Shown piece after piece: positions 24,308 through 36,695 of a stretch of DNA of 64,000 nucleotides. How positions within the stretch are numbered: the first letter of the stretch is position 1; each line of letters begins with the position of its first letter. The notes beneath the pieces were generated by a model. The model was given only the letters and a program-made list of their open reading frames with translations, searched no databases and had not been told where the DNA came from. This DNA is from Sipunculus nudus (Eukaryota > Annelida > Sipuncula > Golfingiida > Sipunculidae): NCBI GenBank assembly GCA_026874595.1, contig CM049313.1, positions 71,110,659-71,174,658 on the forward strand. The letters are read 5' to 3'. The translations under genes were made by a program, and so were the position numbers.

Positions 24308-24562
24308 ACCTGACAGAAACCAAATTGAGGAAACCACCAAAGACTATGGAAGGACACCATTGGACCCTTGATGAGGAAAGGGAACTAGACAAACTTTTAA
24401 AAACCTACTTTGCTACAGGAAAGACACCACAGAAAGAAGCCCTAGAAAACGCCAAGAAAATGTCCAAGAATACAGGTGGAAAAATTCATCTGCTTAAAGC
24501 AGATAATATTAAATGGAAGGTCAGCAATATGATCAAAAAGAGAAAGCAAAACACATTGACCC
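24308..24562 (+). CDS. Exon 4, Myb/SANT-like domain, 3' end lost
   Basis: After TTTTTTTCCAG the exon reads DLTETKLRKPPKTMEGHHWT, then LDEERELDKLLKTYFATGK, a linker, and IKWKVSNMIKKRKQN. The Trp-Thr-x(2)-Glu start, the basic third helix with KW and the KKRK tail fit a Myb/SANT-like DNA-binding module. Coding-like sequence ends near 24562, where TCAGACTCGTTTGACCGATC of repeat family B starts. The TGA at 24595 is repeat-derived. The original end of the gene is missing here. Confidence 0.55.
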
Positions 24563-25334
24563 TGTTATCTTCAGACTCGTTTGACCGATCTGGCTGAAAT
24601 TTTGCAGGTTTATACATCTTGGATAGGTTTTTCAGTTTTGTGACAGGTGGCGCCACCTGCAACCGTTTTGTACAGCATCCATCTTTTTGTCTGTCTTGGG
24701 ATAAAATCATGCATATCTCTGCAGTGATTGCACTTATACACCTGAAATTTGGCATATTCATACATCTTGGATAGATTTTTTGTTTATATGACAGGTGGCG
24801 CCACCTACCTATACCCTTGCACTGCAGACATTCATGCTGATATCTCTGGATTCGTTTGACCGATCTGGCTGAAATTTTGCATGTTTATTCCTCTTGGATA
24901 GGTTTTCCATTTTTTTTACAGGTGGCACCACCTACATTTGCGTTTATGCTCCAGACATCCATGCTTATATCTCAGGACCCATTTGACCAATCTGGCTGAA
25001 ATTATGCATGTACATAGGTCTAACATAGCCCTATACCATACCCAAAACTGGTGCTGCCACCTGCAACCATTTTTGCACAGCGTCTATCTTTTTGTCTGCC
25101 TTTGGATAAAATCATGAATATCTATGCATTGATTGCACTTATTCACCTGAAATTTGGCATGTATACTGGTATATATATTTTGGATAAATTTTTCAAGTTG
25201 GCAAGTTGGGCCACCTTCCATGCTAATATGCATCTCACTGTATTTCCCCTTACCACTGAATCCATGCATCACTTTACCGGTGTCACTGATTTCGGCGGAT
25301 ACACGTAGTCACTTGTCGACTACCCGTATTCTAG
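24563..25334 (+). mobile_element. Family B copy 3, 5' truncated
   Basis: Several core units with ACCGATCTGGCTGAAATTTTG and palindromes GGTGGCGCCACC at 24646-24657 and 24794-24805. The tail has the hairpin GTAGTC/GACTAC and CTAG at 25331-25334. The family's 5' hairpin is absent; the left end abuts exon 4 of the PWWP/Myb gene. Confidence 0.7.
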
Positions 25335-26726
25335 TAAATTATAAGAATTATGAGTACATTGTCATGAATAATCATTCTGTAACCATTTTATTATTATTAA
25401 TTGATTATAAGATTTTTGAGTAATTGCACTTATTTGAAGCATTTAAGGTTATAAAAGAGATTTTAAAATTGGAACTTAATGTGACCACTTCCTTTTATGT
25501 TATTTAACTTTTTAAATATATTTGGTTATGGAATGAATGCTAAGTAGTATAACATAATTAGTGCCAAACACTAATTCATCTTTATCCAAGGATACTAAAA
25601 TTGTCAGAGTAATTGATTAAGTTTTTAAGACTAAAATGACCAAAACAGGTTTTATATAATGAATTTAAAAATTGTAGAGATGAGAGAATTTGATCTCACA
25701 ATTTTCATATAATTAATACTTTTAAAATACATTGACTTCATCATAGGATTTCTAAGACATTTTTGAAGATAAGTTATTTTAAAACTGAACAGTTTTGTCT
25801 CTTTTCAGAATGTGTGTGAAAGATGCATTTATTAGTAAATTTGAATTTTCATGTTCGTCTCATTGTCATGGAACTGGTCTTAATACATTTCATAAGTGAT
25901 TAATATATTTGTTCACATAAAAGAATTGCTTTTCCTTATCTTACTGGAAGTTTCATTTGACAGTCTAAGGTCTTAATATTTTTCTGTCAAAGGCTTTTAA
26001 TGTAATTTAGTTTTGAAATGCAAAAAGACCTTTTTTTCCAAGAAAACATTTAAAATGTTTCCAGTAAATCTTTCTGTTAACAATAATACATATATGGTAT
26101 TGTGTATAATATTGTGATGCATGCATCAAGACTTGTATTGACTTTATAAGTAATTAAACTCTGTGTTCACTTTAAAGAATTGCTATTCTTTATCTTGTTG
26201 CCAGTGTCATTGGATGTTCGAAGGTTTCATTCAGCTTTTGACTCCTCTGCCATCCTTCTCATTGAAGGCCTGTTTAATATTTTTCTGACAAAGGTTTTAA
26301 ATTTAATTGTTTTGTCATGGAAAAAAGGCCTTCGTTATGAGAAAACACATTTTTCCCCAGTAAATCTTTTGGAACAAAGTAATACACATGGTATTGTGTA
26401 TTATCTTGTGATCCATTTTTCAAGACCTGTATTGATTGATAACCTTGAAGTGTATTATTACATCCCTGATAGGCCCACCACACATGGATATTGGTTACCA
26501 TATTTCAGGCTCACAGAGTAGAGACCCAAATTAAAACAAGACTAATAGGCTTAGTGTACAATGATCACTGGATCACTTAAATTAGAGGCCTAAAATGTAT
26601 GGATAAAAGTTGCAGTGATACTGGCTCACAGGATACAGACCAATGTTACTATAATATAGGCCTAGAATACAGGGATATAGGTTACAAGTTTGCAAGCTCA
26701 AAGAGACTAAGTTAACAATTATACAG
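25335..26726. other. AT-rich, diverged tandem duplication
   Basis: A diverged duplication pairs about 25919-26150 with 26175-26450 (shared AAGAATTGCT, TTAATATTTTTCTG, CAAAGG). Sequence from 26500 to 26720 has weak about 60-bp periodicity leading into the next repeat. No gene. Confidence 0.5.
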
Positions 26727-26966
26727 GCTCATAATGTGTAGATGGTGGTTGCTGTGGTGAGCCCACAGTGTATTGACAGCAAGGCTCACAATGTGTAGAC
26801 AGTTGTTGCTGTGGGAAGCCCACAGTGTATTGACAGGAAAGCTCACAATGTGTAGACAGAGGTTTCTGTGGTAAGCCCACAGTGTATTGACAGCAAGGCT
26901 CACAATGTGTAGACAGTGGTTTCTGTGGTAAGCCCACAGTGTATTGACAGCAAGGCTCACAATGTG
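26727..26966. repeat. 57-bp tandem repeat, just over 4 copies
   Basis: Units contain GCTCACAATGTGTAGACAG and GCCCACAGTGTATTGACAGC. A period of 57 is a multiple of 3, so two minus-strand frames stay open across it. That is a consequence of the period and is not taken as coding. Confidence 0.85.
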
Positions 26967-27099
26967 GCTCTGGTGTGTACACTGAATGGTAGTCTCAAAC
27001 AAGGGTGTTTTGTACACACACGAAGGCCCACAATGTCAGTGACACACAAAAGCTTGTAATGTGGCTGTGGTAAAGTAGTGCCGGTCGTCTGTCTGTTTA

Positions 27100-30000
27100 C
27101 AGGGCACAAATCATAACCGCTGGACCTGGAATCTTCTAACTTTACATCCAGAGAGGTCCATCAACAATCTCCTTGGACACCTGGAATTAAGTCTCTGTTA
27201 CCCATATTCTTTGAGCTATGGGGCTCCAAAGTACCCCCCAGAAAAATGGAAAATTTGGTACAAAAGCTCAAGTATCTGAACAACTAATGCATTGATCACC
27301 ATGATTCTTTGCATAGATATTGATCATGGAGTGTTTCATCAATTTCTGCAGGCTGGTTGCGCCACCTGTATTTTTTTATTTTTATAATTTTTTCTCTATT
27401 TTTGAGACCTTTAAAGATGCGGTCATCTGTTACCAGGGAACAAATCGTAACGACTGGACCTAGAATCTTCTATCTTGACAGGTGGGGAGGCCCATGAAAA
27501 GTCTCCTTTGAAACCTGGAATTAGGTCTCTATTACCCAGATTCTTCAAGCTATTGGGCTCTGAAGTACCCCCAGGAAAAATGGAAATTTGATACAAAAAC
27601 TCAATTATCTGAACAACTAATGCATTGATCACCATAATTCTTTGCATGGATATTGATAATGGAGTGTTTCATCAGTTTCTGCAGACTGGTGGTGCCACCT
27701 GTACTTTTTCTATATTTTACAATTTTCTTTCTCTATTTTTGATACCTTAAAAGATGCGGTCATCTGATAACAGGGCACAAATCGTAATAACTGGACCTAG
27801 AATCTTCTTTCTTTACATGCACAGAGGCTAATGAAAAGTATCCTTGGAGACCTAAAATTAGGTCTCTGTTACCAAAAACCTCAGAGCTATGGGGCTCTGA
27901 AGTATCCCCCAGAAAAATGGAAAATTTGATACAAAAGCTCAAGTATCTAAACAACTAATGCATTGATCACCATAATTCTTTGCATGGATATTGATCATGG
28001 AGTGTTTCATCAGTTTCTGCAGAATGGTGGTGCCACCTGTATTTTTTTTTATTTTTTACAAATTTTTTTCTCTGTTTTTGATACCTTTAAGGATGCAGTC
28101 ATCTGATAACAGGGCACAAATCATATCGACTGGACCTAGAATCTTCTATCTTTACATGCACAGAGGCCAATGAAAAGTCTCCTCGGAAACCTTAAATTAG
28201 GTCTCTGTTACCCAAAACCTTAGAGCTATGTTGCTCTGAAGTATCCGCCAGAATAATGGAAAATTTGATACAAAAGCTCAAGTATCTGAACAACTAGATG
28301 CATTGATCACCATGATTCTTTGCATAGATATTGATCATGGAGTGTTTCATCAGTTTCTGCAGACTGGTGGTGCCACCTGTATTTTTTTTATTTTTTACAA
28401 TTTTTTTTTTCTCTGTTTTTTATTCCTTAAAAGTTGCAGTTATCTGATAACAGGGCACAACCCATAACAATTGGACCTAGAATCTTCTATCTTAACATGC
28501 AGGGAGGCCCATGGAAATTCTCCTTGGAAACCTAAAATTATGTCTCTGTTACCCAAAACCTCAGAGCTATGTTGCTCTGAAGTATCTGAAGAGCTATAGC
28601 GATCACCCTTTTTCCGGTTTCCATCCGTCAGTCCTTTAACCAGGCATAAATCATAACTACTGGTCCTGGAATCTTCTTACCTGACATCCAGAGAGGTCCA
28701 TGAAAAATATCATTAGAAACCTGAAATTAGGTCACTGTTGCCCATATTCTTTGAGCTATGGGGCTCAAAAGTATCCCCCAGAATAATGGAAAATTTGACA
28801 CAAAGCTCAAGTCTCTGAACAACTAATGCATTGATCACCATGATTCTTTGCATAGATTTTGATCATGGAGTGTTTCATCAGTTTCTGCAGTCTGGTGGTG
28901 CCACCTGTTTTTTAGCTCAGCTGACTGAAAGTCATCTGAGTTATAGCGATCACTCTTTGTCCGTCGTCTGTCTGTCTGTCCATTAACCAGGCACAAATCG
29001 GAACCGCTGACCTAGAACCTTCTAACTTGGCATTCTGAGAGGTCCATGAAAAATCTCCTTGGAAACCAGAAATTAGGTCTCTGTTACTGATATCCTTTGA
29101 GCTATGGGGCCCCAAAGTACCCCCCAGAATAGTCAAAAATTTCATACAAAGAGAGATGTTTTGATGTTATGCAGTCTTTAAGTGTACTAATGTTTTTTTA
29201 GCTCAGCTGACTGAAGAGCTATAGTGATCACCCTTTTTCCAGTGTCCATCTGTCAGTCCGTTAACCAGGCATAAATCATAACTACTGGACATAGAATCTT
29301 AATTCTTGACAAACTGAGAGGTCCATGAAAAATCTCCTTGGAAACCAGAAATTAGGTCTCTGTTACTGATATCCTTTGAGCTATGCGGTCCCAAAGTACC
29401 CCCCAGAATAGTCAAAAATTTCATACAAAAACTTCAATATCTCAATAACTACATCACTGATGGTCATGTTTTTTGGCATACATATTGATCATGAGATTTT
29501 CCATCAGTTCCTGCAGACTGGTGGTGCCACATGTATTGTTCGATTTTTTACGATTTTTTCCTCTATTTTTGAGACCTTTAAGGATGCTGTCATCTTTTAA
29601 CGTGGCACAAATCGTAATGACTGGATCTAGAATCTTCATTCTCGTCACACTGAGAGACCTATGAATAGTCTCCATGGAAACCAGAAATTAGGTCTCTGTT
29701 ACTGATATCCTTTGAGCTATGGGGCCCCAAAGTACCCCCCAGAATAGTCAAAAATTTCATACAAAACTACATCACTAATGGTCATGATTTTTGGCATATG
29801 TATTGATCATGAGATGTTTCATCAGTTTCTGCAGACTGGTGGTGCCCCCTGTACTTTTCAATTTTTACGAATTGTTTTTTCTATTTTCTATACCTTTAAG
29901 GATGTAGTTTATCTGTCAACAGGGTAAAAATTGTAACGACTGGACCTAGAATCTTCATTCTTGACAGACAGGGAGACCCATGAAAAGTCTCCATGGAAAC

Positions 30001-30190
30001 CTGAAATTAGGGGTGTGTTACCCATATCCTTTGAGCTATGGCACTCCTAAGTACAGCTCAGAATAATGGACAATTTGTTACAAAAGCTGAAGTATCTGAA
30101 CAACTAATGCAGAGATCACCATGATTCTTTGCATGGATATTGACCATTAAGTGTTTTTATTAGTTTCTGCAGACTGGTGGAGCCACCTGT
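27100..30190 (+). mobile_element. Family C array with tandem core units
   Basis: About nine core units of 330-340 bp, marked by AACAACTAATGCATTGATCA at about 27280, 27613, 27951, 28291 and 28816, with related forms at 29442, 29767 and 30099. Each carries TGGTGCCACCTGTATTTT and GGACCTAGAATCTTC. Internal heads occur at 28914-28942 (AGCTCAGCTGACT, loop GAA, AGTCATCTGAGTT) and, truncated, at 29200. It therefore looks like at least three nested elements. ORFs over the units are shadows. Confidence 0.75.
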
Positions 30191-30196
30191 ATTTTT

Positions 30197-30310
30197 GTAT
30201 CCGCCAAAACGAAGTTTTGCGGATACTGTTTTTGACCGGGTTCCTCCGCCACTGCCGCTTTTGTTTCCAGAGAACTCCTCTGAAACTAATGGACCAATTT
30301 TTCCGAAACT
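30197..30310 (+). mobile_element. Family B head with clean 5' hairpin
   Basis: GTATCCGCCAAAAC, loop GAA, GTTTTGCGGATAC at 30197-30226, then the family B leader that also follows 12710. It stops at about 30310, where Gypsy integrase sequence starts, so the rest of the element is missing. Confidence 0.65.
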
Positions 30311-31096
30311 TACACGAGAAAAAGAAACATTGGCCAAATTACATACAGGAGTTAGTGTTATCATATAACGTTACACCACATAGCTCTACGGGCTATTCTC
30401 CTTTCTTCTAACTATATGGACGAGAACCCTGTTTGCCGATAGATGTTTGGCTGTGCCAATGAAGGACACCATTTTACTGTTCCAGACTGGCTTGAATCTC
30501 ATCAAATGTGCTTGTCTGAAGCAATGCAAAGAGCTGGGACTACTTTGGAGCAACATGCATTGGCTCTACAGAATAGAGATAATCAGAGTCGTAAGGATAT
30601 TCCAGTTATATACAGGATAAAAAACAAAATACAGGATATGTGGGACCCAACTCCATATAAAGTTGTGAACTGAGTTTTTCTGGATGGTCAAGTGTATAAA
30701 GTGCAACGAGTTGATGGATTTTGACCAGTTAAGACTGTGAATAGAATTGACATATTGGATAGTGGAGAATTGACTCCCAAAGTGAGTTCTAGAGATATTG
30801 AATCTGAAGTTGATGTAGCCCATGATCAGTCGGAAGATGAGGATTTAGTGTTTGAGTTGAGCAAAACACAAGAATCTGTACCCAATGCGACAATGCTAAC
30901 TACATCTGAACCACGAGATGAACCTGTTGTATTGGAGGAGATACAGAATCAGTTTGTTGATACGTGTGAGTCAGAGCCAGAGACTTTGAGACGGTCGACT
31001 CGGTCTACAGCTGGTCAACATAGAAACCCGAACCGAATCCCAATGAGTGTGCTTCATCAGGGTACTGCAGCATATGTAGGTTGGGGAAGTAGCTAA
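30311..31096 (+). pseudogene. Ty3/Gypsy-like pol 3' end (integrase C-terminal part)
   Basis: The first frame gives HWPNYIQELVLSYNVTPHSS and TGYSPFF, a stop, then LYGREPCLPIDV. This is the end of the Gypsy integrase core. Later frames give KIQDMWDPTPYKVV (GPY/F-like module) and an acidic tail ending AAYVGWGSS with a stop at 31094-31096. At least one in-frame stop (TGA, after VVN) and one frame change break it. The core catalytic residues lie upstream and are absent. The fragment is followed directly by a polypurine tract and LTR, so it is the 3' end of one element. Confidence 0.75.
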
Positions 31097-31340
31097 CAGA
31101 GTATATGGTTAGTGTTTTATTCGGTGATTCATATTTTCATGGGTTACTTTTTATTATTACTTGCTTCACAATAATCAAGGATAAGGGTTTTCAGGGTTAA
31201 TATTGTCATTGCCAGTATGAGCATGACATCTTATTATGTTCGTGCCATGTGGAAGAAATTTTTGTTGTACTTGCAGATAATTTCTTTGCACATTGTTCCT
31301 AGATAATGTTGTAAGGTTATTGAGGACAATTAACCTTCTG

Positions 31341-31351
31341 CGGGGGAGAGA
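31341..31351 (+). other. Candidate polypurine tract
   Basis: CGGGGGAGAGA immediately before the TGTGACGGG that starts the presumed LTR. The position is as expected for plus-strand priming in LTR retrotransposons. Confidence 0.5.
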
Positions 31352-32471
31352 TGTGACGGGTCAGTGATGCACTTTATGTGGAATAGCCAATATTTTTGTA
31401 TTGGCTCATGTAGTTTTATTGAACAGCCCAACGGAAGGCAGTCTTAGATTGTTAGCGTAAGTATTGCTGGGAAACGCTTTGTATTTTCTGGTGTTACCTT
31501 TCATAGGTCCGGATGGACGGCGTTACTAAGTAAAGTTTGTTCCTTTGCTGAAGTTTTTAGGGAATAGGACAGCTGTTGCCGTCATGGCAGGAGAGTAGCA
31601 GGTTATTGCTCGCACTGGCGTTGTTTTCGTAAGTTTTCATTTATTTATTTCTTGTAAAACAAGGATGATCGTAGGTACGTTCATGCCCGCAAATGGCCAT
31701 TTAAAGTTTAACTGGGGAAAGAAGTAAACTTTATATTTATGTAAGGCTGTATCGTTTCTTTGGTAATTCTTGGTAATTATGTCAAAATTTCCATGTAATA
31801 TGGGTGATTATGCAGTTAAATGTATGTTTTGGCAAGCTTTCTGTGGCTTCCTATTTATATTGTGAATATTTTAAAGAAAACTGTTGTCTGGAATAATAGA
31901 GAATATTTGGAAATTTATTGAACAGAGTATCGGGGATGCCATATGCAGTTCAGAGAAACCCTTTTGTGTACATTTGTCTGGGCGGAAGTGCTCGTAATAC
32001 GTCACAGCTTTGTGTTTGTTTACATCTATGCTCATTGTTAACTGCGCGGGCTGAGTTAGGATTTAAAATATATCTTGCTATCTTGTAGTTAATTTGTCAT
32101 GCTGTTTTTATGAGACATAAATGCTATGGAGAGTTTACTTGATAATGTAGTGCTGGGGACAATATTATTTTAAAGTCACGTATGTGTTTAATCTCTTATT
32201 GATTTGACTAAATACTGATGTTAACGTCAATGTAAAGGAAAATAACACAACATAGTAACGGATTTGTAAATGAGTAAACAGATTATTTGATTGAGCCTTT
32301 ATTTGTACGTATAACATACCTTGCAGTACAAGTGCTTATAATAAGTGACATAAGTTGTGATATAAATAACAGGATTCTGTATTATTGAATATTGATCAGT
32401 GAAGGGCATTATATATCAATTTCTTTTATTATGTGCAGAATAACTGCAACTGGTTCATTTTATTTGTTGCA
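31352..32471 (+). repeat. 3' LTR of the Gypsy-like element (right end uncertain)
   Basis: Starts TG right after the polypurine tract, as LTRs do. It contains a perfect 8-bp inverted repeat AGCCAATA, 6-nt loop, TATTGGCT (31385-31406). No protein frames. The right end is a guess at a CA at 32470-32471; there is no second LTR in the window to align with. Confidence 0.4.
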
Positions 32472-32574
32472 GTGAAGGCTTCTTTCTGACTAGAGCCCAG
32501 GTTCCACATATGGAAATGGCTTTTTGTACCTGATGTGATGTCATAGTCATAATAAACTGTACCAAACTTCAATG

Positions 32575-32743
32575 TCGTTACGGACTTGCCACATACATAC
32601 ACATTTAGGCAGCAGACATCCATGCTAATATGCAACATACCTCATTCTATTTCCCCTTGCCACTCAATCCATGCCTCACTTAACCTGTTCCACTCTGATT
32701 TTGGTGGAAACACGTAGTCACTTGTCGGCTACCCGTATTTTAG
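32575..32743 (+). repeat. Family B copy 4, tail only
   Basis: Begins in core-like sequence (CCACATACATACACATTTAG) and carries the family tail with GTAGTCACTTGTCGGCTAC and TTAG in place of CTAG at 32740-32743. The stem has one mismatch. Confidence 0.65.
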
Positions 32744-33404
32744 TTTTTAAAGTTTACACATTTTCTCTCTATTTTTGAGATATATAAATTATTCAAGGGG
32801 GTACTTGCAAGACCCATAGGTCACAGGATATGGATAACAGAGACGTAATTTCAGGTTTCCAAGGAGATTTTTTAAGGAATTACCTGGATTTTCATGACCT
32901 TCACTAAGAATAGCTAAAATATTGTAAAAATTAGACAACAAGGCCTACAGGCCTAATGCGAACCTGTGCATTGGGAAATAAACCAGGTATAATGCTTCAA
33001 TGCTGGACCATTACTTTTAATGTATATGAACAATGCAAGTACTAAACATTTTGAATATGAAACATTTACACAAACATCACTGCAGAAATTCTGGCATGGG
33101 TGCTCACAACACATGAATGATTGTAGCTGGCACCATCAGTCTTGTACACAAAGCTATCAAAGATATATACATATGCCCCATTTCAGACTGATATATCAAA
33201 CCCCTCCTGAGAAAAACACAGGGACACACTGTGCAAAAGTCATTGTAGGTTGCAACACCTGTCTCGTGAGCGAGAAAGTCATCAAAGACACGTAGACAGG
33301 CAAATACTAGACCAATACATCAAACTTTCCCAGAGTTTGATGCATGGGGCTGACCAGGCTTAGGTGAGAAAGGCAGTTGCCCCAAGTGAACTGTGACAAA
33401 TTGC
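32744..33404. other. No gene recognised
   Basis: A short reversed family C fragment (about 32790-32900, CAAGGAGATTTTT) and otherwise unassigned sequence. The 33020-33295 frame has no domain or splice support. Confidence 0.4.
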
Positions 33405-34160
33405 TTGCTCAGGCTACTGCACTGAACTCATGACCTGCACCTGGCAAGACTGAGTGAACTTTTGACCTGTACCTGGCTGCACTGAGTGAACTCTTGACCT
33501 GTTGCATAATCTGACACAGTTGGCAGTCTGCCAAAGCTATAAATAGATCCAGGCTGAACTTTGGTGCCAAATCTGATGCAGTGGGCAGTCTGCCAATGCT
33601 ATAAATAGAATGCAGCTACTGCCCTGAGTAAACTCCTGACCTATACCTGGCTGCACTGAGTGAACTCTTGACCTGTTGCCTAATCTGATACAGTTATCAG
33701 TCTGACAATACCATAAATAGATCCAGACTGACCTTTTGCCTGTTGCCAAATCTGAAATAGTAGCCACACCTATGCATAAGCTCTCAGATTGGCTCCGCAT
33801 GCAGCCCTGGGGGGCATGACACACATAAGGTGATCACATGATATTCATGAGTTGATCACATGCTACCTATGAGTTGATCACATAGTGCCCATGAGGTGTT
33901 CACATGTCACCCATGAGGTGATCACATGCCTTGTGCTTGGCTGCACTGATTGAACTCTTGACCTATATCTGGCTGCACTGAATGAACTCTTGATCTGTTG
34001 AGGTGATCACATGGTGCCCATGAGGTGTTCACATGTCACCCATGAGGGGATCACATGCCTTGTGCTTGGCTGCACTGACTGAACTCTTGACCTATATCTG
34101 GCTGCACTGAATGAACTCTTGATCTATTGCCAAATCTGAAACAGTTGGCAGTTTCTTAAC
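33405..34160. repeat. Interleaved tandem repeats (CTGCACTGAGTGAACTCTTGACC; GATCACATG)
   Basis: Two repeat types alternate. One has CTGCACTGA(G/C/A)TGAACTC and TCTGA(C/T)ACAGT at 33405-33770 and again at 33940-34145. The other is a short unit containing GATCACATG(C/G/T) and CCATGAGGTG, about 22 bp, at 33826-34060. Non-coding. Confidence 0.7.
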
Positions 34161-34179
34161 CTATGTATATATACAGCAA

Positions 34180-36695
34180 TAATCTTTGCCTGTTGGCAAA
34201 TCTGTTTACACATACTGAAAGACTTTGGCTAAAATGCTTTTTTTCAAGCTGAAATATTCATAAACTTTTTATCAAAATAGCTAGAAAAACAAAAGATTCA
34301 GTTCTTTCATTGTTAAAGGTTCAATAATTCTGCCAAAAATCATTCAACAAAACTTGAACAAAGGCCACCTAAGAATAATTTTGGTGCCATGTAACAGAAG
34401 TTATAACTGAAACAATAATTTTGTAGAAGAACAGTTTTGCAGTCCTCAGTTTGAGTTACACATAATTATGGCCATAAGACCAACTTAAGTTTTTCTGATA
34501 TTATTGAAAGAACCATATCCAACGATAATTCTTTTAAAAAATTGAACGATTCAACTTGACAGTTTCAACATTTTAAGCTGAAAGAGGCTAAAATTATGAG
34601 GTTTTTGCCCATAAAAAACAGGTCAATGTAGGTGGCACATCAAAATATGCAACTTCAAATATGAGTCATGTGACCAACATTTGCACAATACTTGGTAATG
34701 CTAGCTTCTGTCATTTCTGAGATAACTATGTCAGTATGCTTACTTGGCCAAATGACCGTTCAAATGCAAACCATTTGAACAAACTTGAGAGTGCTTGCCT
34801 CTGGGATCATTTCTGTAAAATATTGAACAATTTGGCTAGACAGTTTACAAGAAGACTTTTAAAGGTTTTTCAGCTGTTCCCCTATAAAATTAAGTAAATG
34901 CAGATAGTAAAAAACATAAGCTGAATCCCACAACATTTGATCTGTGACAGATAATTGCATAAAATCTGGGGATGGTAGCTCCTGCTATTCCTGAGAAATT
35001 ATGGGTTGATATACAGATGACCAATGACCCCCGTACAAAAAATGGTCAATGCAGGTGGCGCCACCAATACCTGAATTTCATATATGACTCATGTGACCAA
35101 TACTGGCATAAAATTTGGTGATGATAGCTCTGGCCGTTTCTGAGATTGTCATTTTAGTATGCTTTTTCGGACAGATGACTAGGTTCAACTTCCTGTAATT
35201 CGGCCAAAATTCACATAACTTGAACCATTTAAACAAACTTGAGAGAGATGGTATAAAAGATTATTTCTGTGAAATTTTGAACAAATCGGCTTGACCATTT
35301 CAGAGGAGAAGATTTTTAAAGGTTTTTAGCTTTTTCTCTATAAAATCTAAGAAAATGCATATTTTTTTCAGATGGCTAATTGTTTTATTTAAATTTCATG
35401 ATGCTAGCTCCAGTCATTTTCGAAATAGTATGGGTTAACGAATACCTGTGATTGTAAACATTGCCTGGCATGAGGAATATCTAAAATCATAAATCTACAT
35501 TTTTTTTAAGTTTTTAAAAAACATTCTTGTCAATATTAACCAAAGATAACCTGAAATCTAAATGTCTGGAGGCATGATGTAACGGATGCTGGTAAACTGG
35601 TTCCAGGCTAGATGTATCTGCTTCGCACAGCTAACATATATGGTAAAATGACTCAATTCAATCTTTATTATTCAGCCAAAATTCATTCTTTGGAACCATA
35701 AAAGACAATTATTATAAGAATTATTCAGGGGATTATTCTTGTAAAATATTAAACAAATTGGCCTCAGTGGCATCGGTCAAAAAACGTTTTGCAGGTTTAT
35801 AACTTATATGGGAAAATAAAGCAAAATGGCTCAGTTAAGCTTCCAATAACTCAGCCAAAAATCATTGAACCAAAACCATTTGAACAAACTTGAATTATCA
35901 ACATCTAAGGATAATTAATGTGTGAGATTTAAGAATTTGGCCCAGTGGTTTTTGAGAAGAAGATCTTTGTAGCAACTGAGCTAAAATGGGCTATTATGGC
36001 ATATGACTAAATTCAGCTTCCCATAACTCAGTCAAAAGTCACTGAACTAAGACCATTTGAACAAACTTCAGAAAGCACTACCCTAGGATTATTTCTGTGC
36101 AATATTAAACAATTTGGCCAAATGGTTTCAGAGAAGAAGTTTTTTGTAGCTGTCAGTATGATACCGGCACTGATGACCCCCGTTCAAAAAAGGCCGATGC
36201 AGGTGGCGCCATGTATAACTGAATTTCAGACATGACTCATATGACCAACATTGGCATAAAATTTGGTGATGACAGCTCCAGCCGTTACTAAGATTGTAAT
36301 TTTAGTATGCCTTTTTTGGACAAATGACTAATATCAACTAGCTGTAACTCGGACAAAAATCACCGAACTTAAACCATTTTTGAACAAATTTGAGAGAGAT
36401 TGTTCTAGGAATCATTTCTGTGAAATATTGGACAATTTGGCTGAACAGTTTCGGAGAGGAAGATTTTTAAAGTTTTTTTAGCTTTTTCTCTATAAAATCT
36501 AAGAAAATGCAGTTAGCCAAAAAATAAGCAAAATCCGACAGAGTTTTTTAGATGACAAATTTTTTGCAGAAAATTTCTTTATGCTAACTCTTGCCGTTTT
36601 CAAGATAGTATGGGTTAACGTATAGCCGACGGCGGACGGATGAAGGACGCTGGACGACGCCACACCATTGCATAAGCTCACAGGTTCGCTAAAAA
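34180..36695 (-). mobile_element. Family E element, reverse orientation, tandem core
   Basis: Diverged core units share TTTGAACAAACTTGA at about 34775, 35231, 35886, 36057 and 36393. They also share CAGGTGGCGCCA at 35052-35063 and near 36199. The right end, read on the minus strand, is AGCGAACCTGTGAGCTTATG near 36690. Short deoxy-simple GGACGG blocks flank that end. No reading frame of interest. Confidence 0.6.

Larger units (their letters stand above)
19244..24562 (+). pseudogene. Four-exon PWWP-like to Myb/SANT-like gene, disrupted
   Basis: Four segments join in phase: 19244-19350 (ends phase 2), 19713-19801 (ends phase 1), 23677-23832 (ends phase 1) and 24308 onward. Every junction has GT and AG. 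The product would be a nuclear, chromatin- or DNA-binding type protein: a PWWP-like start, an acidic linker and a Myb/SANT-like helical end. Two lesions argue against function: a TAA at 23736-23738 in exon 3, and loss of the 3' part of exon 4 where family B repeat sequence begins near 24563. Intron 3 holds hairpin-ended repeats. An alternative short form ends in exon 2. The architecture is read from motifs only. Confidence 0.5.

Noticed and set aside
26719-27017. Repetitive secreted-type peptide with Cys pairs
   Set aside because: Derived from the 57-bp tandem repeat; two frames equally open and no start or signal peptide.
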